The notes: generated by a model not told the origin, from the letters alone. DNA of 24,222 nt from Saprospiraceae bacterium (GCA_007125435.1 SLDF01000149.1:1-24222); one strand, 5' to 3'. Numbered from the stretch's first letter, positions 1 to 8,737 are shown. Translations and numbers: made by a program.

Positions 1-103
1 GCGAAATCAAGCAAAGCGCCTTATTTTGAAGCCATTTACTCACGCCTTTTTGTTTTCTTTATTTGTGTTCGTGAATCTCCTTCGTCGATTTTAAGCCGTA
101 ATA

Positions 104-130
104 GAAATCGCTAATGCATAAATCGGGTTT
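104..130 (-). repeat. Short dispersed repeat, family 2, copy 1
   Basis: Read on the minus strand this is AAACCCGATTTATGCATT followed by AGCGATTTCTATTACGG. It matches the copies at 15014-15050, 16771-16796, 16900-16930 and 24109-24142. The shared core is ATGCATT with an AAACCC-like flank on one side and a CGTAATGAGGG-like flank on the other. Confidence 0.55.
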
Positions 131-219
131 AACACCAAAAATAGAGTGGTTTGCCGACTAACTTCGCCAGAGCAACAAATTACCTACATATAAAACTTTT
201 TTTATATATAAACTAGCCT

Positions 220-227
220 TACATTTG
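220..227 (+). promoter_or_regulatory. Candidate -7 promoter box (TACATTTG)
   Basis: TACATTTG matches the Bacteroidota sigma-A -7 consensus TAnnTTTG at all fixed positions. It lies about 90 bases before the TPR gene start. An A/T-rich run (about 194-210) sits where the -33 box would be, but without a clear TTTG. Confidence 0.5.
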
Positions 228-316
228 TAGATATTTTCTCATGAATAGAAAGAGGTATGCCGGAAGTGTGCCTTGACGAATCTGATTTCTTTTCTTTATA
301 ATCATAACGAACGTCT

Positions 317-3300
317 ATGGTCAAGCAAGTCATTTTGTGGACAATTACATTATTAATCAGCATAGGAGGGTTGAGCGCCCAGCGTACTTCTGTATATCAG
401 GAGGCTTTGCTTCACTACAAGCGCGGTCAGGCATTTTTTGATCAAGAGCTGTACGCTCAGGCCAGAGAAGAATTTGATGCTTCGCAAAACAGGATGATCA
501 CTCCCGGGGACAATGAAACCGAAGTGCTGAAGGTCAAGACAGAGCTGATGCAAGGCATTGCTGCCCTCAGGCTGAGTGACCCGAGAGCAGAGGTGATACT
601 CAATGATTTTATCAGGAATCACTCATCCAACCCATTAGTTAATAAGGCATTGTATGAGTTGGGCAACTATCATTATGCCGCTCGTAGGTATGAAGAAGCA
701 GGTAGCTATTTTGCCAGAATAGAAAGTGCTGGTCTCTCGGCAGAAGAGAGGGTAGAGGTGCGATTTAAGAATGGATATGGATATTTTGTAAGGAAGAAGT
801 TTAGCACAGCGAAAAGTATTTTTTCTTCTATCAGGAATGAGAAGACTATATACTATTATCCTGCCAATTACTACTACGGAATGTCATCCTACTATATGAA
901 TAACTTTAGGGATGCTATTGATGGTTTTAATGCAGCTTCGGGATCTCGGAGGTACAAGGTTCAGGTGCCGTACTACATCGTATCGATTCATTTCTCTCAA
1001 GGCGATTTTGACGAAGTGATCAGGTATGGAGAGCAGGTGCTAAACGAAGGTGGCATTCAAAGGTCTATGGAGATAGGACAGATGGTGGGCCAGGCCTATT
1101 TCGAAAGAGGTGACTATGCGAGAGCACTGCCATTTCTTAATGAATCAGCAGAGAGAAATAGACGGATGTCAGAAGAAGAGCTGTATCAAGTTGGATATGT
1201 CAATTACATGGTCAAAGATTGTGAAAAGGCAGCGCGATTTTTCATACAGTCTGCAAGGGATGAGGGTGAGATTGGTCAGCTCTCCAATTACTACCTCGGT
1301 TATTGTCAGCTTAGCACTGGAGACAAACCTGCTGCAAGATCATCTTTTGCACGAGCAGCAAATATGAAGGTGCGCGAGGATATATCTGAGAATGCATTGT
1401 TTCAATATGCCAAATTATCAGCAGAACTGGGTGCAGATCGAGACGCCATCCAGGCTTTACTAATGTTTGACCAGAGTTCACCTTATTATGCAGATGTACA
1501 AGAGGTGATAACCGATATTCTGGTTAATACAAGTGACTTTCAGAATGCGATAGATATCATAGAAGGCATCAATAATCCTACTGCGAGGCTAAAGGAAGCC
1601 TATCAAAAAATCACCTTTAATCAAGCGCTATTAGAGTTTAATAATCGCAACTTTGAAAAAGCAAAGGCCTTGTTTGAAAAGTCTAATATCTATCCGGTAG
1701 ATGCCAAACTGAAGGCCATGGCTGCTTTTTGGACGGCAGAAATGCTGCATAGGAGAGGGGACTTTCAGGCGAGCCGGTCAGCTTACAATTCGTTTCTCAC
1801 TCTAGCCGGTACTGTGAGCGAATTGCCCGATCCATCGCTGGTGCCCCTTGCTAATTATGCACAAGGATATAATTACATTAAGCAAAATGACTACGTCAGT
1901 GCACTCGGCTACTTTGAAAAAACCATAAAGCAAATCAAAGCGGCTAGTTTGGAGATAGATGACCCATTAATTACCAGAAACATACTTGGCGATGCCACTA
2001 TGAGGGCTGGAGATTGCCATTTTAGTAGAAACAGATATAGAGAGGCTACTAGATACTACGATGAGGCTATAAGTGGAAGGTTTGAAGGGTTTGATTATGC
2101 TATGTTTCAGAAAGGAGTCATAGCCGGTCTCGAAGGGAATACAAGTCGAAAAATATCAATCCTTGAAGATCTGGTCAGCACACAGCCAAACTCTTCCTAT
2201 GCTGGTGACGCCTTATATGAGCTTGGTTTTGCATATGAAGAAGTAGGGCAGCCAGGCAAGGGAAAAGAAGCCTTGACCCGACTGGTCAACCAATACAAAG
2301 GCAAAAGTAACCTTGTCAATCAGGGTTATATCAAACTGGGATTACTGTCGTATAATGCCGGGCAAAAAGAGCAGGCCCTCAAGTATTACAAATCTGTATT
2401 CGACAACAATCCAACTAGACAGGAGGGAGAGGATGCCATAGCCGCTATCGAAGAAATATACGTTGCAGACCTCGGACAGTCTGATGCATATTTTGCTTTT
2501 TTAGAAAGCTTACCTGGCTATGCCGTAAAAGGAGATGCCAGAGACTCACTATCATACAGAGTAGCGGAAGTACAATTTGAAAATGGGAACTATGAAAGAG
2601 CCATTGATGCCTACAGCGACTACCTCGCTAAATTTCCCAATGGTGGTTATGTATTAGAAGCACTCTATAATCAGGGAGAGTGTTTCCTCATACTTCGCAA
2701 GTATGATAATGCATTAGCCAATTATGAGCGCATCATTGACAAAGGGCGCACGCCTTATCTGGCGAGATCTCTAGAAAAAGCTGCTATCATATCATATAAT
2801 GATCAGCGAGATTTTGAAAGAGCGTTCACTTTTTACAAACAATTGATTGATGCTACCACTAATGAAAATCTCCGATTTGACGCCCAGCTAGGTGCGATGA
2901 GAAGTGCTTACCGTATGAATGATCTCAGTGAAGCTGCAAAGTTAACAAGAAGTATCATTGAAAATCCAAGAGCCAGCGCAGATAATCGCTCATTGGCCTA
3001 TTTCATTGCAGGTAAGGTGCACTACGAGCGCAAGAATCACCTACAAGCTTTAGAGTCTTTTAACGGTTCTATCCAACAGGTTAATAATAATATAGTCGCA
3101 GCTGAGGCTCGTTACATGATTGCAGTCATCTACTACGATCAGGGTGAATATGAAAAAGCTGAAGACCAGGCTCGTAAAGTCATGTCAGAAAGTGCAGCTT
3201 ATGCTGACTTTGTAGCTAAGTCTCTGATACTATTATCCGACATCTATGTCAAGACCAATGACCTGATCAATGCCAGGGCTGCCCTAGAGGTAGTTATTGA

Positions 3301-3433
3301 AAACTATTCCGGTGATGACGTCGAAATAAAAACCGAAGCGCAGTCAAAACTAAAAGAGGTCATAAAGCTTGAAGGTAAGGACAGGAATGGTCGAAGAACC
3401 AACGATGATGAAATTGATTTTGACGATTATTAA
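317..3433 (+). CDS. Large secreted tetratricopeptide-repeat protein
   Basis: A 1038-residue protein that starts with a signal peptide (hydrophobic residues 5-20, cleavage likely after GLSAQ), so it should act in the periplasm or at the outer membrane. Almost the whole mature chain is TPR-like helical hairpins, with repeated patterns such as A-x-Y-x-x-G-x-x-Y-x-x-x-x-Y and aromatic/Ala-rich helices, for example around 40-70, 105-135, 555-600, 620-720, 770-870 and 900-990. The tail is charged and acidic (ends DDEIDFDDY). No enzyme motif is visible. TPR arrays are protein-protein scaffolds, and proteins of this size occur in Bacteroidota beside an outer-membrane beta-barrel gene, as here with a 96-base gap. 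Inference: a scaffold for the barrel encoded downstream or for an envelope assembly. The exact role is unknown. Confidence 0.85.
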   Translation: MVKQVILWTITLLISIGGLSAQRTSVYQEALLHYKRGQAFFDQELYAQAREEFDASQNRMITPGDNETEVLKVKTELMQGIAALRLSDPRAEVILNDFIRNHSSNPLVNKALYELGNYHYAARRYEEAGSYFARIESAGLSAEERVEVRFKNGYGYFVRKKFSTAKSIFSSIRNEKTIYYYPANYYYGMSSYYMNNFRDAIDGFNAASGSRRYKVQVPYYIVSIHFSQGDFDEVIRYGEQVLNEGGIQRSMEIGQMVGQAYFERGDYARALPFLNESAERNRRMSEEELYQVGYVNYMVKDCEKAARFFIQSARDEGEIGQLSNYYLGYCQLSTGDKPAARSSFARAANMKVREDISENALFQYAKLSAELGADRDAIQALLMFDQSSPYYADVQEVITDILVNTSDFQNAIDIIEGINNPTARLKEAYQKITFNQALLEFNNRNFEKAKALFEKSNIYPVDAKLKAMAAFWTAEMLHRRGDFQASRSAYNSFLTLAGTVSELPDPSLVPLANYAQGYNYIKQNDYVSALGYFEKTIKQIKAASLEIDDPLITRNILGDATMRAGDCHFSRNRYREATRYYDEAISGRFEGFDYAMFQKGVIAGLEGNTSRKISILEDLVSTQPNSSYAGDALYELGFAYEEVGQPGKGKEALTRLVNQYKGKSNLVNQGYIKLGLLSYNAGQKEQALKYYKSVFDNNPTRQEGEDAIAAIEEIYVADLGQSDAYFAFLESLPGYAVKGDARDSLSYRVAEVQFENGNYERAIDAYSDYLAKFPNGGYVLEALYNQGECFLILRKYDNALANYERIIDKGRTPYLARSLEKAAIISYNDQRDFERAFTFYKQLIDATTNENLRFDAQLGAMRSAYRMNDLSEAAKLTRSIIENPRASADNRSLAYFIAGKVHYERKNHLQALESFNGSIQQVNNNIVAAEARYMIAVIYYDQGEYEKAEDQARKVMSESAAYADFVAKSLILLSDIYVKTNDLINARAALEVVIENYSGDDVEIKTEAQSKLKEVIKLEGKDRNGRRTNDDEIDFDDY

Positions 3434-3529
3434 ACAAAAAAAGTACGATTTAAATAAGGTTAGAAATTCAATCAAACAACAGGTAAGTAAAAGCCTATCA
3501 AATAAAATAAGAAAAACCGAATAAGCTCT

Positions 3530-5161
3530 ATGAATAAGAAATATGCATTTTGGATAGTTGCCATTGTATTCTTGCTGGTTTGTATACACATTACATCAAA
3601 GGCCCAAGAGTTGCCTTCCGGCCAGGTAGAAGTAGTAAGATCATTTCAGGCAAGGCTAGCGGATACTGACAAAGTATTAATCAATGCACCAAGGCCGGTG
3701 GTAGATAAGAAAGACAGGAGCTATACTTATGAGCTCATACCTTCAGAAGCTAAAATCTCTTATGAAGCTCCTGAAATAAGACCTTTGGCGATGTCTTCAG
3801 AAAAACTACCTGAACCCTATAATGGTTTTTTGAGAGGTGGGTTTGGTTATCCATTGTCTCCTTATGCTGAGCTTGGCTATTTTACCGGCTCAGATAAATT
3901 TAATTTTACCGGCCACCTGAGGCACCATTCTGCTAATGATAATAATGTCGAAAACCAACGCTTCATGGACAATGACCTTAATCTCAAAGGCAATTACTTC
4001 CTTGATCAAGGCGTAGTCATTGGTGGACAGGTCAAGTATAGCCTTGATGATGTGTTTTTCTACGGGTATGATAATGAGGATACAACATTTACAGCCGATG
4101 AGGCCAGGAGACGGTTCAATACGTTCGATGGAAAAATATCCATCAGAAACTCAGTGCCTAATGATATGGATATTAATTATTGGGCAAATTTTGACTTTTA
4201 CACACATAGTGACAATTTAGGTGGACGTGAAAACGGTCAATTGATAAGACTTGGAATGGAGAAATACCTAGACGGTAAACATCCAGTTTTTGCTGAGATT
4301 ATCACTGACTTAAGTTCTTACAGTCAAGATCTGGAAAGTTTTGATCAGTTTCAATTGAATAACTTTTTCTTTGTACCCGGTGCGGCATTTCAGGGCGATG
4401 TCTTTCAGTTGAGAGCTGCGGTTAGGATAGCATCCCACGAAGATGAATTTTCATTCTTCCCTGACGTAAAGGCCTCTATTTTATTAGCTGATGGTGCATT
4501 TAATATTATGGCCGGCGCCAACGGAGATTTTCATAAAAACAGTTTTAGAAATCTCACCCAGTACAACCCCTTTCTAATGCCCGGTCTGGAAAGGCTGCGC
4601 AACACGTCATTTCTTGACTACTATGGAGGCTTTTTTGGTATGCTAGAGAATATTCAATACGAAGTCAAAGCCGGGTACAAAAGCATGCAGGATATGGCAC
4701 TTTTTGTACCAAACTTTGAGACGCCTCAGCAGTTTTTAGTCCTCTATGACTCCGTTAATACGGTTTATGTTAAAGGTAATATTCAATCTACATGGATGGA
4801 TCAGGTGACAGTCGGACTTACACTTGGGTATAATGCATTCAGTCCTGCTCAGCAGGAGAGAGCCTGGCAAATCCCTGATCTTGAAAGTAATCTAAGTGTC
4901 GCCTACCACAGCCTTGACAAAAAATTTAGACTGACCACTGAGATATATTATATGAATGGCCTTTGGGCGCCGACAGTGACCGGTGAGGCAGAGCGATTAA
5001 ACACCTTATTTGATCTCAGCGTTGGCGCAGACTATATGATCAATAAAAACTTTGGAATATTCGCCCACCTCAACAACCTGGCCTCTAATCGCTGGAGAAG
5101 ATGGTTTGATTATCCGACATATGGCATAAATGTTCTTGGAGGTTTCAGCTTAAGATTCTGA
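3530..5161 (+). CDS. Outer-membrane beta-barrel protein (TonB-receptor-barrel-like)
   Basis: A 543-residue protein with a signal peptide (MNKKYAF..., hydrophobic to about residue 20, cleavage near SKAQ). The mature part has a proline-rich N-terminal segment (about 60-95) and then many alternating polar/aromatic strands, such as GFLRGGFGY, AELGYFTG and FNFTGHLRHHS. It ends in a beta-signal-like segment with terminal Phe (GINVLGGFSLRF), as expected for a BAM-inserted barrel. At this length it lacks room for a full plug domain plus a 22-strand barrel, so it is not a canonical TonB-dependent transporter. It follows the large TPR gene closely on the same strand, and the pair may work together. Substrate unknown. 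Confidence 0.75.
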   Translation: MNKKYAFWIVAIVFLLVCIHITSKAQELPSGQVEVVRSFQARLADTDKVLINAPRPVVDKKDRSYTYELIPSEAKISYEAPEIRPLAMSSEKLPEPYNGFLRGGFGYPLSPYAELGYFTGSDKFNFTGHLRHHSANDNNVENQRFMDNDLNLKGNYFLDQGVVIGGQVKYSLDDVFFYGYDNEDTTFTADEARRRFNTFDGKISIRNSVPNDMDINYWANFDFYTHSDNLGGRENGQLIRLGMEKYLDGKHPVFAEIITDLSSYSQDLESFDQFQLNNFFFVPGAAFQGDVFQLRAAVRIASHEDEFSFFPDVKASILLADGAFNIMAGANGDFHKNSFRNLTQYNPFLMPGLERLRNTSFLDYYGGFFGMLENIQYEVKAGYKSMQDMALFVPNFETPQQFLVLYDSVNTVYVKGNIQSTWMDQVTVGLTLGYNAFSPAQQERAWQIPDLESNLSVAYHSLDKKFRLTTEIYYMNGLWAPTVTGEAERLNTLFDLSVGADYMINKNFGIFAHLNNLASNRWRRWFDYPTYGINVLGGFSLRF

Positions 5162-5190
5162 TCAAAGGGCTGCGTGATTTTTGTTTTGTT

Positions 5191-5310
5191 GCTTTGGGCA
5201 TCACCCTCCTCCTGTCGTCGTCGGTTCGCTACGTTTCGTGACTCGCTATTCGCTCGGTCCTACGGACTCACTCGCTATCGCTCTTGATCACTGCACATCG
5301 CTGATGCAAT
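5191..5310 (+). repeat. Dispersed repeat family 1, copy A
   Basis: It begins GCTTTGGGCATCACCC and ends GCTGATGCAAT. The inner part, CTCCTCCTGTCGTCG and then TCGCTACGTTTCGTG, is nearly identical to copy B (8443-8582, opposite strand) and partly to copy C (14816-14952). The ends hold a short inverted pair (GCATCA / TGATGC). There is no coding capacity, and the element is much more GC-rich than its surroundings. Confidence 0.8.
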
Positions 5311-5327
5311 TCGATGTGTAAAAACAG

Positions 5328-5347
5328 TTTCAGTGTACACACTGAAA
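5328..5347. promoter_or_regulatory. Near-perfect 20-base inverted repeat, operator-like
   Basis: Arms TTTCAGTGT and ACACTGAAA are exact reverse complements separated by AC. This is the symmetry expected of a site for a dimeric repressor. It is not followed by a T-run, so it is unlikely to be a terminator. It lies about 280 bases before acpP and 17 bases after repeat copy A, so it may belong to either. Confidence 0.4.
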
Positions 5348-5560
5348 TATCTCGAAGAGGAAATATATGTGGTGATGTTGGCTGCTATTACTTACTGTGG
5401 CATTAGCTTCAACTGTATTAGCTTGTATCTTATAGAAAACAATTTACTCGTACCCACTCTCAATGGTTACATACAACCTCATAGCATGTTTTTAATAAAC
5501 AGTTAATCAATGAGTTGTAAGTATGCCTGGTCGTAGGGTGTGCAAAAAGTCAAATATTTT

Positions 5561-5592
5561 TTTGGTAAACATGTGTTGAATACCGTTCTTTG
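5561..5592 (+). promoter_or_regulatory. Weak candidate promoter of acpP
   Basis: TTTG at 5561-5564 and GTTCTTTG at 5585-5592 are separated by 20 bases, the usual spacing of Bacteroidota -33 and -7 boxes. The -7 box misses the leading TA. It sits 33 bases before the acpP start. Confidence 0.3.
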
Positions 5593-5624
5593 CGGAACAA
5601 TTGGTAACAAAACAATAAATTACT

Positions 5625-5858
5625 ATGTCAAATATTGCCGAAAAAGTAAAGCAAATTATCGTTGACAAACTAGGAGTCGACGAATCAGAAGTTGCAAATG
5701 AAGCCCATTTTATCAATGATCTCAATGCGGATTCATTAGACACTGTAGAGTTAATAATGGAGTTTGAAAAAGAATTCGACGTCACTATTCCTGATGACGA
5801 CGCTGAAAACATACAAACTGTTGGTGACGCTGTTTCTTATTTAGAAAAGAACGCTTAA
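5625..5858 (+). CDS. acpP: Acyl carrier protein
   Basis: A 77-residue, strongly acidic protein. It carries growing acyl chains on a 4'-phosphopantetheine arm for the soluble type II fatty-acid synthase in the cytoplasm. Ser37 in the hallmark DSLDTVEL motif is the attachment site; helix 2 (LDTVELIMEFEKEF) and the DD-rich loop after it follow the family. Length is the normal 75-80 residues, and no other ATG competes as the start. fabF lies downstream, but a strong terminator directly after acpP and a 425-base gap suggest acpP is largely expressed on its own short transcript, which fits its need for high copy number. Confidence 0.97.
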   Translation: MSNIAEKVKQIIVDKLGVDESEVANEAHFINDLNADSLDTVELIMEFEKEFDVTIPDDDAENIQTVGDAVSYLEKNA

Positions 5859-5893
5859 TCAAGCGGTGTTAAATTAAGGCACCAAAAGACATA

Positions 5894-5931
5894 AAGGCAC
5901 TATTCTTTTAATTAAGGATGGTGCTTTTTTT
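5894..5931 (+). terminator. Intrinsic terminator of acpP
   Basis: The left arm AAGGCACTATTCTT (5894-5907) pairs over 14 positions, with three G-T wobbles, to the right arm AAGGATGGTGCTTT (5914-5927), around a 6-base loop. The run of T continues to 5931. It starts 36 bases after the acpP stop codon. Confidence 0.8.
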
Positions 5932-6283
5932 ATGTACAAAGGCTATTTTATTGATCTTGCGATGAGACTTGATCCATATTTTGCGCTAAATATCAGGTCA
6001 ATGACGCAAATAAAAATAAAATTTATAAATTAGCATCTTGTCAATCATCCGATATGTGAAAACAGGGTTTTCTTTTTTAAGCGGATAAATCGACATATCA
6101 CAATTGTATTTTTACATCATAACACTTCCATTAAAAGGAAGAAGAGGTTTGAAGTTATCAATTGGATAGACATATGAGATGGCCAAATATTCGAGGTCTT
6201 AAAGAAGGCATAGCAAGTTGATTTTGTTTCTATGGACAGCTTGTCTTACTTTATCTATAATTTTTTTAATCAAAGGTAATTGA
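5932..6283. other. Intergenic stretch before fabF, possible small transcript
   Basis: No protein gene was found. It holds a second terminator-like hairpin (6058-6078) that follows no gene, a 6-base inverted pair TTTGCG/CGCAAA (about 5983-6012) and a 7-base pair GATATGT/ACATATC (6051-6057, 6093-6099). A TGATTTTG box (6219-6226), one mismatch from the -7 consensus, could drive fabF. Confidence 0.4.
6058..6078 (+). terminator. Terminator-like hairpin without an upstream gene
   Basis: GAAAAC (6058-6063), loop AGG, GTTTTC (6067-6072), then six T. The stem is short and A/T-rich, so strength is uncertain. It would end either read-through from acpP or a short non-coding transcript. Confidence 0.4.
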
Positions 6284-7528
6284 ATGAAAAGAGTAGTCAT
6301 AACGGGGATAGGAGCATTGACACCTATTGGAAATGATATTGAATCTTACAATGCTGCACTGCGCTCAGGAACCAGTGGCGCTGCGCCTATTACAAAATTT
6401 GACGCGTCTCAATTCAAAACGCGTTTCGCTTGTGAAGTCAAGGATTTTAATGCTGAGGATAGAGTGGACAGAAAAGATGCACGTCGGATGGACCTCTTCA
6501 CGCAATATGCCATGTATACAGTCGCAGAAGCAATGGAGATGGCAGGGCTTGATCTTGAGAAAGTAGATAAAGACATGTGTGGCGTGATTTGGGGTTCAGG
6601 CATAGGTGGTCTTAAAAGTCTCGAGACAGAGATCAACGACTTTGCTAACGGTTCTGGCACGCCAAGGTATAATCCATTCATGATTCCTAAAATGATCTCT
6701 GATATAGCTGCTGGATATATCTCTATAAAGTATGGCTTTAGGGGTATCAATTATGCTACGGTATCTGCTTGTGCTTCTTCGACGCATGCCATGGCTAATT
6801 GTATAGATTACATCCGATTGGGCAAAGCCAAGGTCATGATTACCGGTGGTTCTGAAGCAGCAGTCACAGCATCAGGTGTTGGCGGCTTCAACGCCATGAA
6901 AGCCCTGTCAGAGCGCAATGATGATTATAAAACAGCTAGCAGACCTTTTGATAAAGATAGAGACGGTTTCGTACTCGGTGAAGGCGCTGGGGCATTAGTA
7001 CTTGAGGAGTTGGATCACGCCCTGGAGAGAGGGGCAAATATCATTGCAGAGCTCGGCGGTAGCGCAATGACTGCTGATGCGCACCACATCACTGCGCCGC
7101 ACCCTGACGGACTTGGTGCTCAGAATGTCATGTTACTGGCGCTCAAGGATGCAGGTATGACTACTAGTCAGATTGACTATATCAATGTACATGGTACATC
7201 TACACCTCTCGGAGATATAGCAGAGTGTAAAGCCATCAAAAATGTCTTTGGCGAAGATGCTTATAGGCTAAATATCAGCTCCACCAAATCCATGACAGGG
7301 CACTTGCTTGGTGCAGCGGGAGCTATTGAGACCATTGCCTGTATATTGGGCATTAGAGACGGTTATGTGCCACCGACTATAAATCACTTTACAGAAGACC
7401 CTGATATTGATAATAAATTAAACCTGACCTTCAATGAGGCACAGGTAAAACCAATAAAGGCCGCATTGAGCAATACATTTGGTTTTGGAGGGCACAATTC
7501 ATCGGTCATAGTAAAAAAATATGAATAA
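6284..7528 (+). CDS. fabF: Beta-ketoacyl-ACP synthase II
   Basis: A 414-residue condensing enzyme that extends acyl-ACP by two carbons with malonyl-ACP in type II fatty-acid synthesis. The thiolase-fold catalytic triad is visible: Cys163 in SACASSTHAM, His303 in NVHGTSTPLGD and His340 in SMTGHLLGAAG. These are the same numbers as in E. coli FabF, which confirms the start at MKRVVITG. The C-terminal glycine-rich NTFGFGGHNSSVI is also present. Length is normal for FabF. The neighbours acpP upstream and rnc downstream are the common Bacteroidota order. It may have its own promoter, because acpP is followed by a terminator. Confidence 0.97.
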   Translation: MKRVVITGIGALTPIGNDIESYNAALRSGTSGAAPITKFDASQFKTRFACEVKDFNAEDRVDRKDARRMDLFTQYAMYTVAEAMEMAGLDLEKVDKDMCGVIWGSGIGGLKSLETEINDFANGSGTPRYNPFMIPKMISDIAAGYISIKYGFRGINYATVSACASSTHAMANCIDYIRLGKAKVMITGGSEAAVTASGVGGFNAMKALSERNDDYKTASRPFDKDRDGFVLGEGAGALVLEELDHALERGANIIAELGGSAMTADAHHITAPHPDGLGAQNVMLLALKDAGMTTSQIDYINVHGTSTPLGDIAECKAIKNVFGEDAYRLNISSTKSMTGHLLGAAGAIETIACILGIRDGYVPPTINHFTEDPDIDNKLNLTFNEAQVKPIKAALSNTFGFGGHNSSVIVKKYE

Positions 7529-7535
7529 TAATCTT

Positions 7536-7543
7536 TACATTTG
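7536..7543 (+). promoter_or_regulatory. Candidate -7 promoter box of rnc (TACATTTG)
   Basis: TACATTTG fits TAnnTTTG exactly and lies 22 bases before the rnc start, within the 37-base fabF-rnc gap. It suggests rnc can be transcribed apart from fabF with a very short leader. Confidence 0.55.
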
Positions 7544-7565
7544 AGCAATAGCAACTTAATAGATA

Positions 7566-8339
7566 ATGGGGCTTTTTAGATTCAGCCGGCAATTTTATAA
7601 CCTATATCTTTCATCTGACAGATTATTAGCCAGACACATAAAAGATATTACCGGATTTACACCTGTAAATCTCGATTGCTTTAAGTTGGCGTTTTATCAC
7701 AAATCTCATCCTGAGGCTCAGGATGTGCTCAATAATAATGAAAGGTTAGAGTTTTTAGGCGATGCGATCTTGTCTTCTGTAGTCGCCAATTATCTATATA
7801 AAAAGTACCCTTCAGATGATGAAGGCTTCCTCACACAGATGCGGTCTAAAATTGTAAAAAGAGATACCCTAAATGACATCGGTCAGAAAATGGGTATTGC
7901 CTTCCTGCTCAAAGAGTTGAACAGTACAAAGCTCAGCAAGTCCATGCTGGGTAATGCCGTAGAAGCCCTGGTAGGTGCCATCTATCTGGAAAGAGGCTAT
8001 GCTAAAACAGAAAAGTTTATCGTCAAAAATATCCTGAGAAGGATGCTCGATATCCACGAACTAGAAGCGACCAATGACAACTTTAAAAGTCAGCTTCTTG
8101 AGTACTGCCAAAAAAATGGTAAGACAGTAGAGTACGAACTCGTATCCAAGTATAAAATGGATAAAAGAGACCGCTTCAAAGTCAAAGTGGTCATCGACGG
8201 GGAGAAGTATGGCAATGGAGACGACTTCAATAAAAAGTCAGCAGAACAAATGGCCTCTGAGCAAGCGCTCATGAAGATTGGCATCCTCTCTGACCAGATA
8301 TCTACAAATGGTCAGCGTTTGACCTTTGAGCCTCAATAG
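7566..8339 (+). CDS. rnc: Ribonuclease III
   Basis: A 257-residue double-strand-specific endoribonuclease that matures rRNA precursors and cuts structured mRNAs. The RNase III signature ERLEFLGDA occupies residues 59-67, with metal-binding Glu62 and Asp66. The second metal motif is GNAVEALVGAIYLERGY, with Glu133. At the place of E. coli Asp114 there is Asn130; from memory this is usual in Bacteroidota homologues. The C-terminal double-stranded-RNA-binding domain spans about 172-240 (NFKSQLLEYCQKNGK ... KKSAEQMASEQAL). The N-terminus has about 30 extra residues compared with the E. coli enzyme. It directly follows fabF. Confidence 0.95.
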   Translation: MGLFRFSRQFYNLYLSSDRLLARHIKDITGFTPVNLDCFKLAFYHKSHPEAQDVLNNNERLEFLGDAILSSVVANYLYKKYPSDDEGFLTQMRSKIVKRDTLNDIGQKMGIAFLLKELNSTKLSKSMLGNAVEALVGAIYLERGYAKTEKFIVKNILRRMLDIHELEATNDNFKSQLLEYCQKNGKTVEYELVSKYKMDKRDRFKVKVVIDGEKYGNGDDFNKKSAEQMASEQALMKIGILSDQISTNGQRLTFEPQ

Positions 8340-8442
8340 GATTTTATTGATCGGTAAGCCAATTTTTAATGTGTGCTTAATATTCCGCGGTTTAATAGAT
8401 TTCAAGTGAATATCCACCTTAAAATAGATCGGATACATTGTG

Positions 8443-8582
8443 ATTGCATCAGCGATGTGCAGTGGTGGCGTAGCGTATGCGAAGCCAGACTCGAGGAAGC
8501 GATAGCGGACTCGAGGCCGAACGAATAGTGAGCCACGAAACGTAGCGACCCGCCGACGACAGGAGGAGGGTGATGCCCAAAG
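8443..8582 (-). repeat. Dispersed repeat family 1, copy B
   Basis: On the minus strand it reads CTTTGGGCATCACCC and ends GCTGATGCAAT, closely matching copy A including TCGCTACGTTTCGTG and CACTGCACATCGC. It is about 20 bases longer than copy A because of an insertion in the middle (GAGTCCGCTATCGC region). It lies in the gap between rnc and uvrA. Confidence 0.8.
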
Positions 8583-8705
8583 AGGAAAACCATACACAAA
8601 ACCTATCAGTTGTACTTAAACGCTCTCGCAAGGAAGTCTATGAAACATCTATTTTGAGTAGGGATAAGAATCTTCGCATCAAAAGTGGGTTAACCACTAT
8701 ATTAA

Positions 8706-8737
8706 TTTGAGTATGATATAATTTAGCTATAATTTTG
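8706..8737 (+). promoter_or_regulatory. Promoter of uvrA (-33 TTTG, -7 TAATTTTG)
   Basis: TTTG at 8706-8709 and TAATTTTG at 8730-8737 are separated by exactly 20 bases, the best -33/-7 pair in the window. Transcription would begin near 8744, giving an untranslated leader of about 150 bases before the TTG start. Confidence 0.6.

Larger units (their letters stand above)
1..316. other. Leading intergenic stretch, no gene supported
   Basis: No convincing gene was found here. A plus-strand frame is open from the window edge to a TAA near 112, but its composition does not resemble a known protein end. The stretch holds one copy of the short AATGCATAA repeat family (104-130) and a promoter-like box just before the TPR gene. 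Confidence 0.5.
5162..5624. other. Intergenic stretch with repeat copy A and a palindrome
   Basis: No gene was found in this 463-base gap. It contains a copy of the 120-140 bp repeat (5191-5310), a near-perfect 20-base inverted repeat (5328-5347) and, close to acpP, a weak promoter-like pair: TTTG at 5561-5564, then GTTCTTTG at 5585-5592. Confidence 0.6.

Noticed and set aside
1..114. Plus-strand frame open from the window edge
   Set aside because: The visible residues show no family pattern, and the frame ends next to a repeat; chance openness cannot be excluded.
8238..8631. Three overlapping minus-strand open frames after rnc
   Set aside because: They cover repeat copy B in all three frames, a typical result of stop-poor GC-rich repeats.
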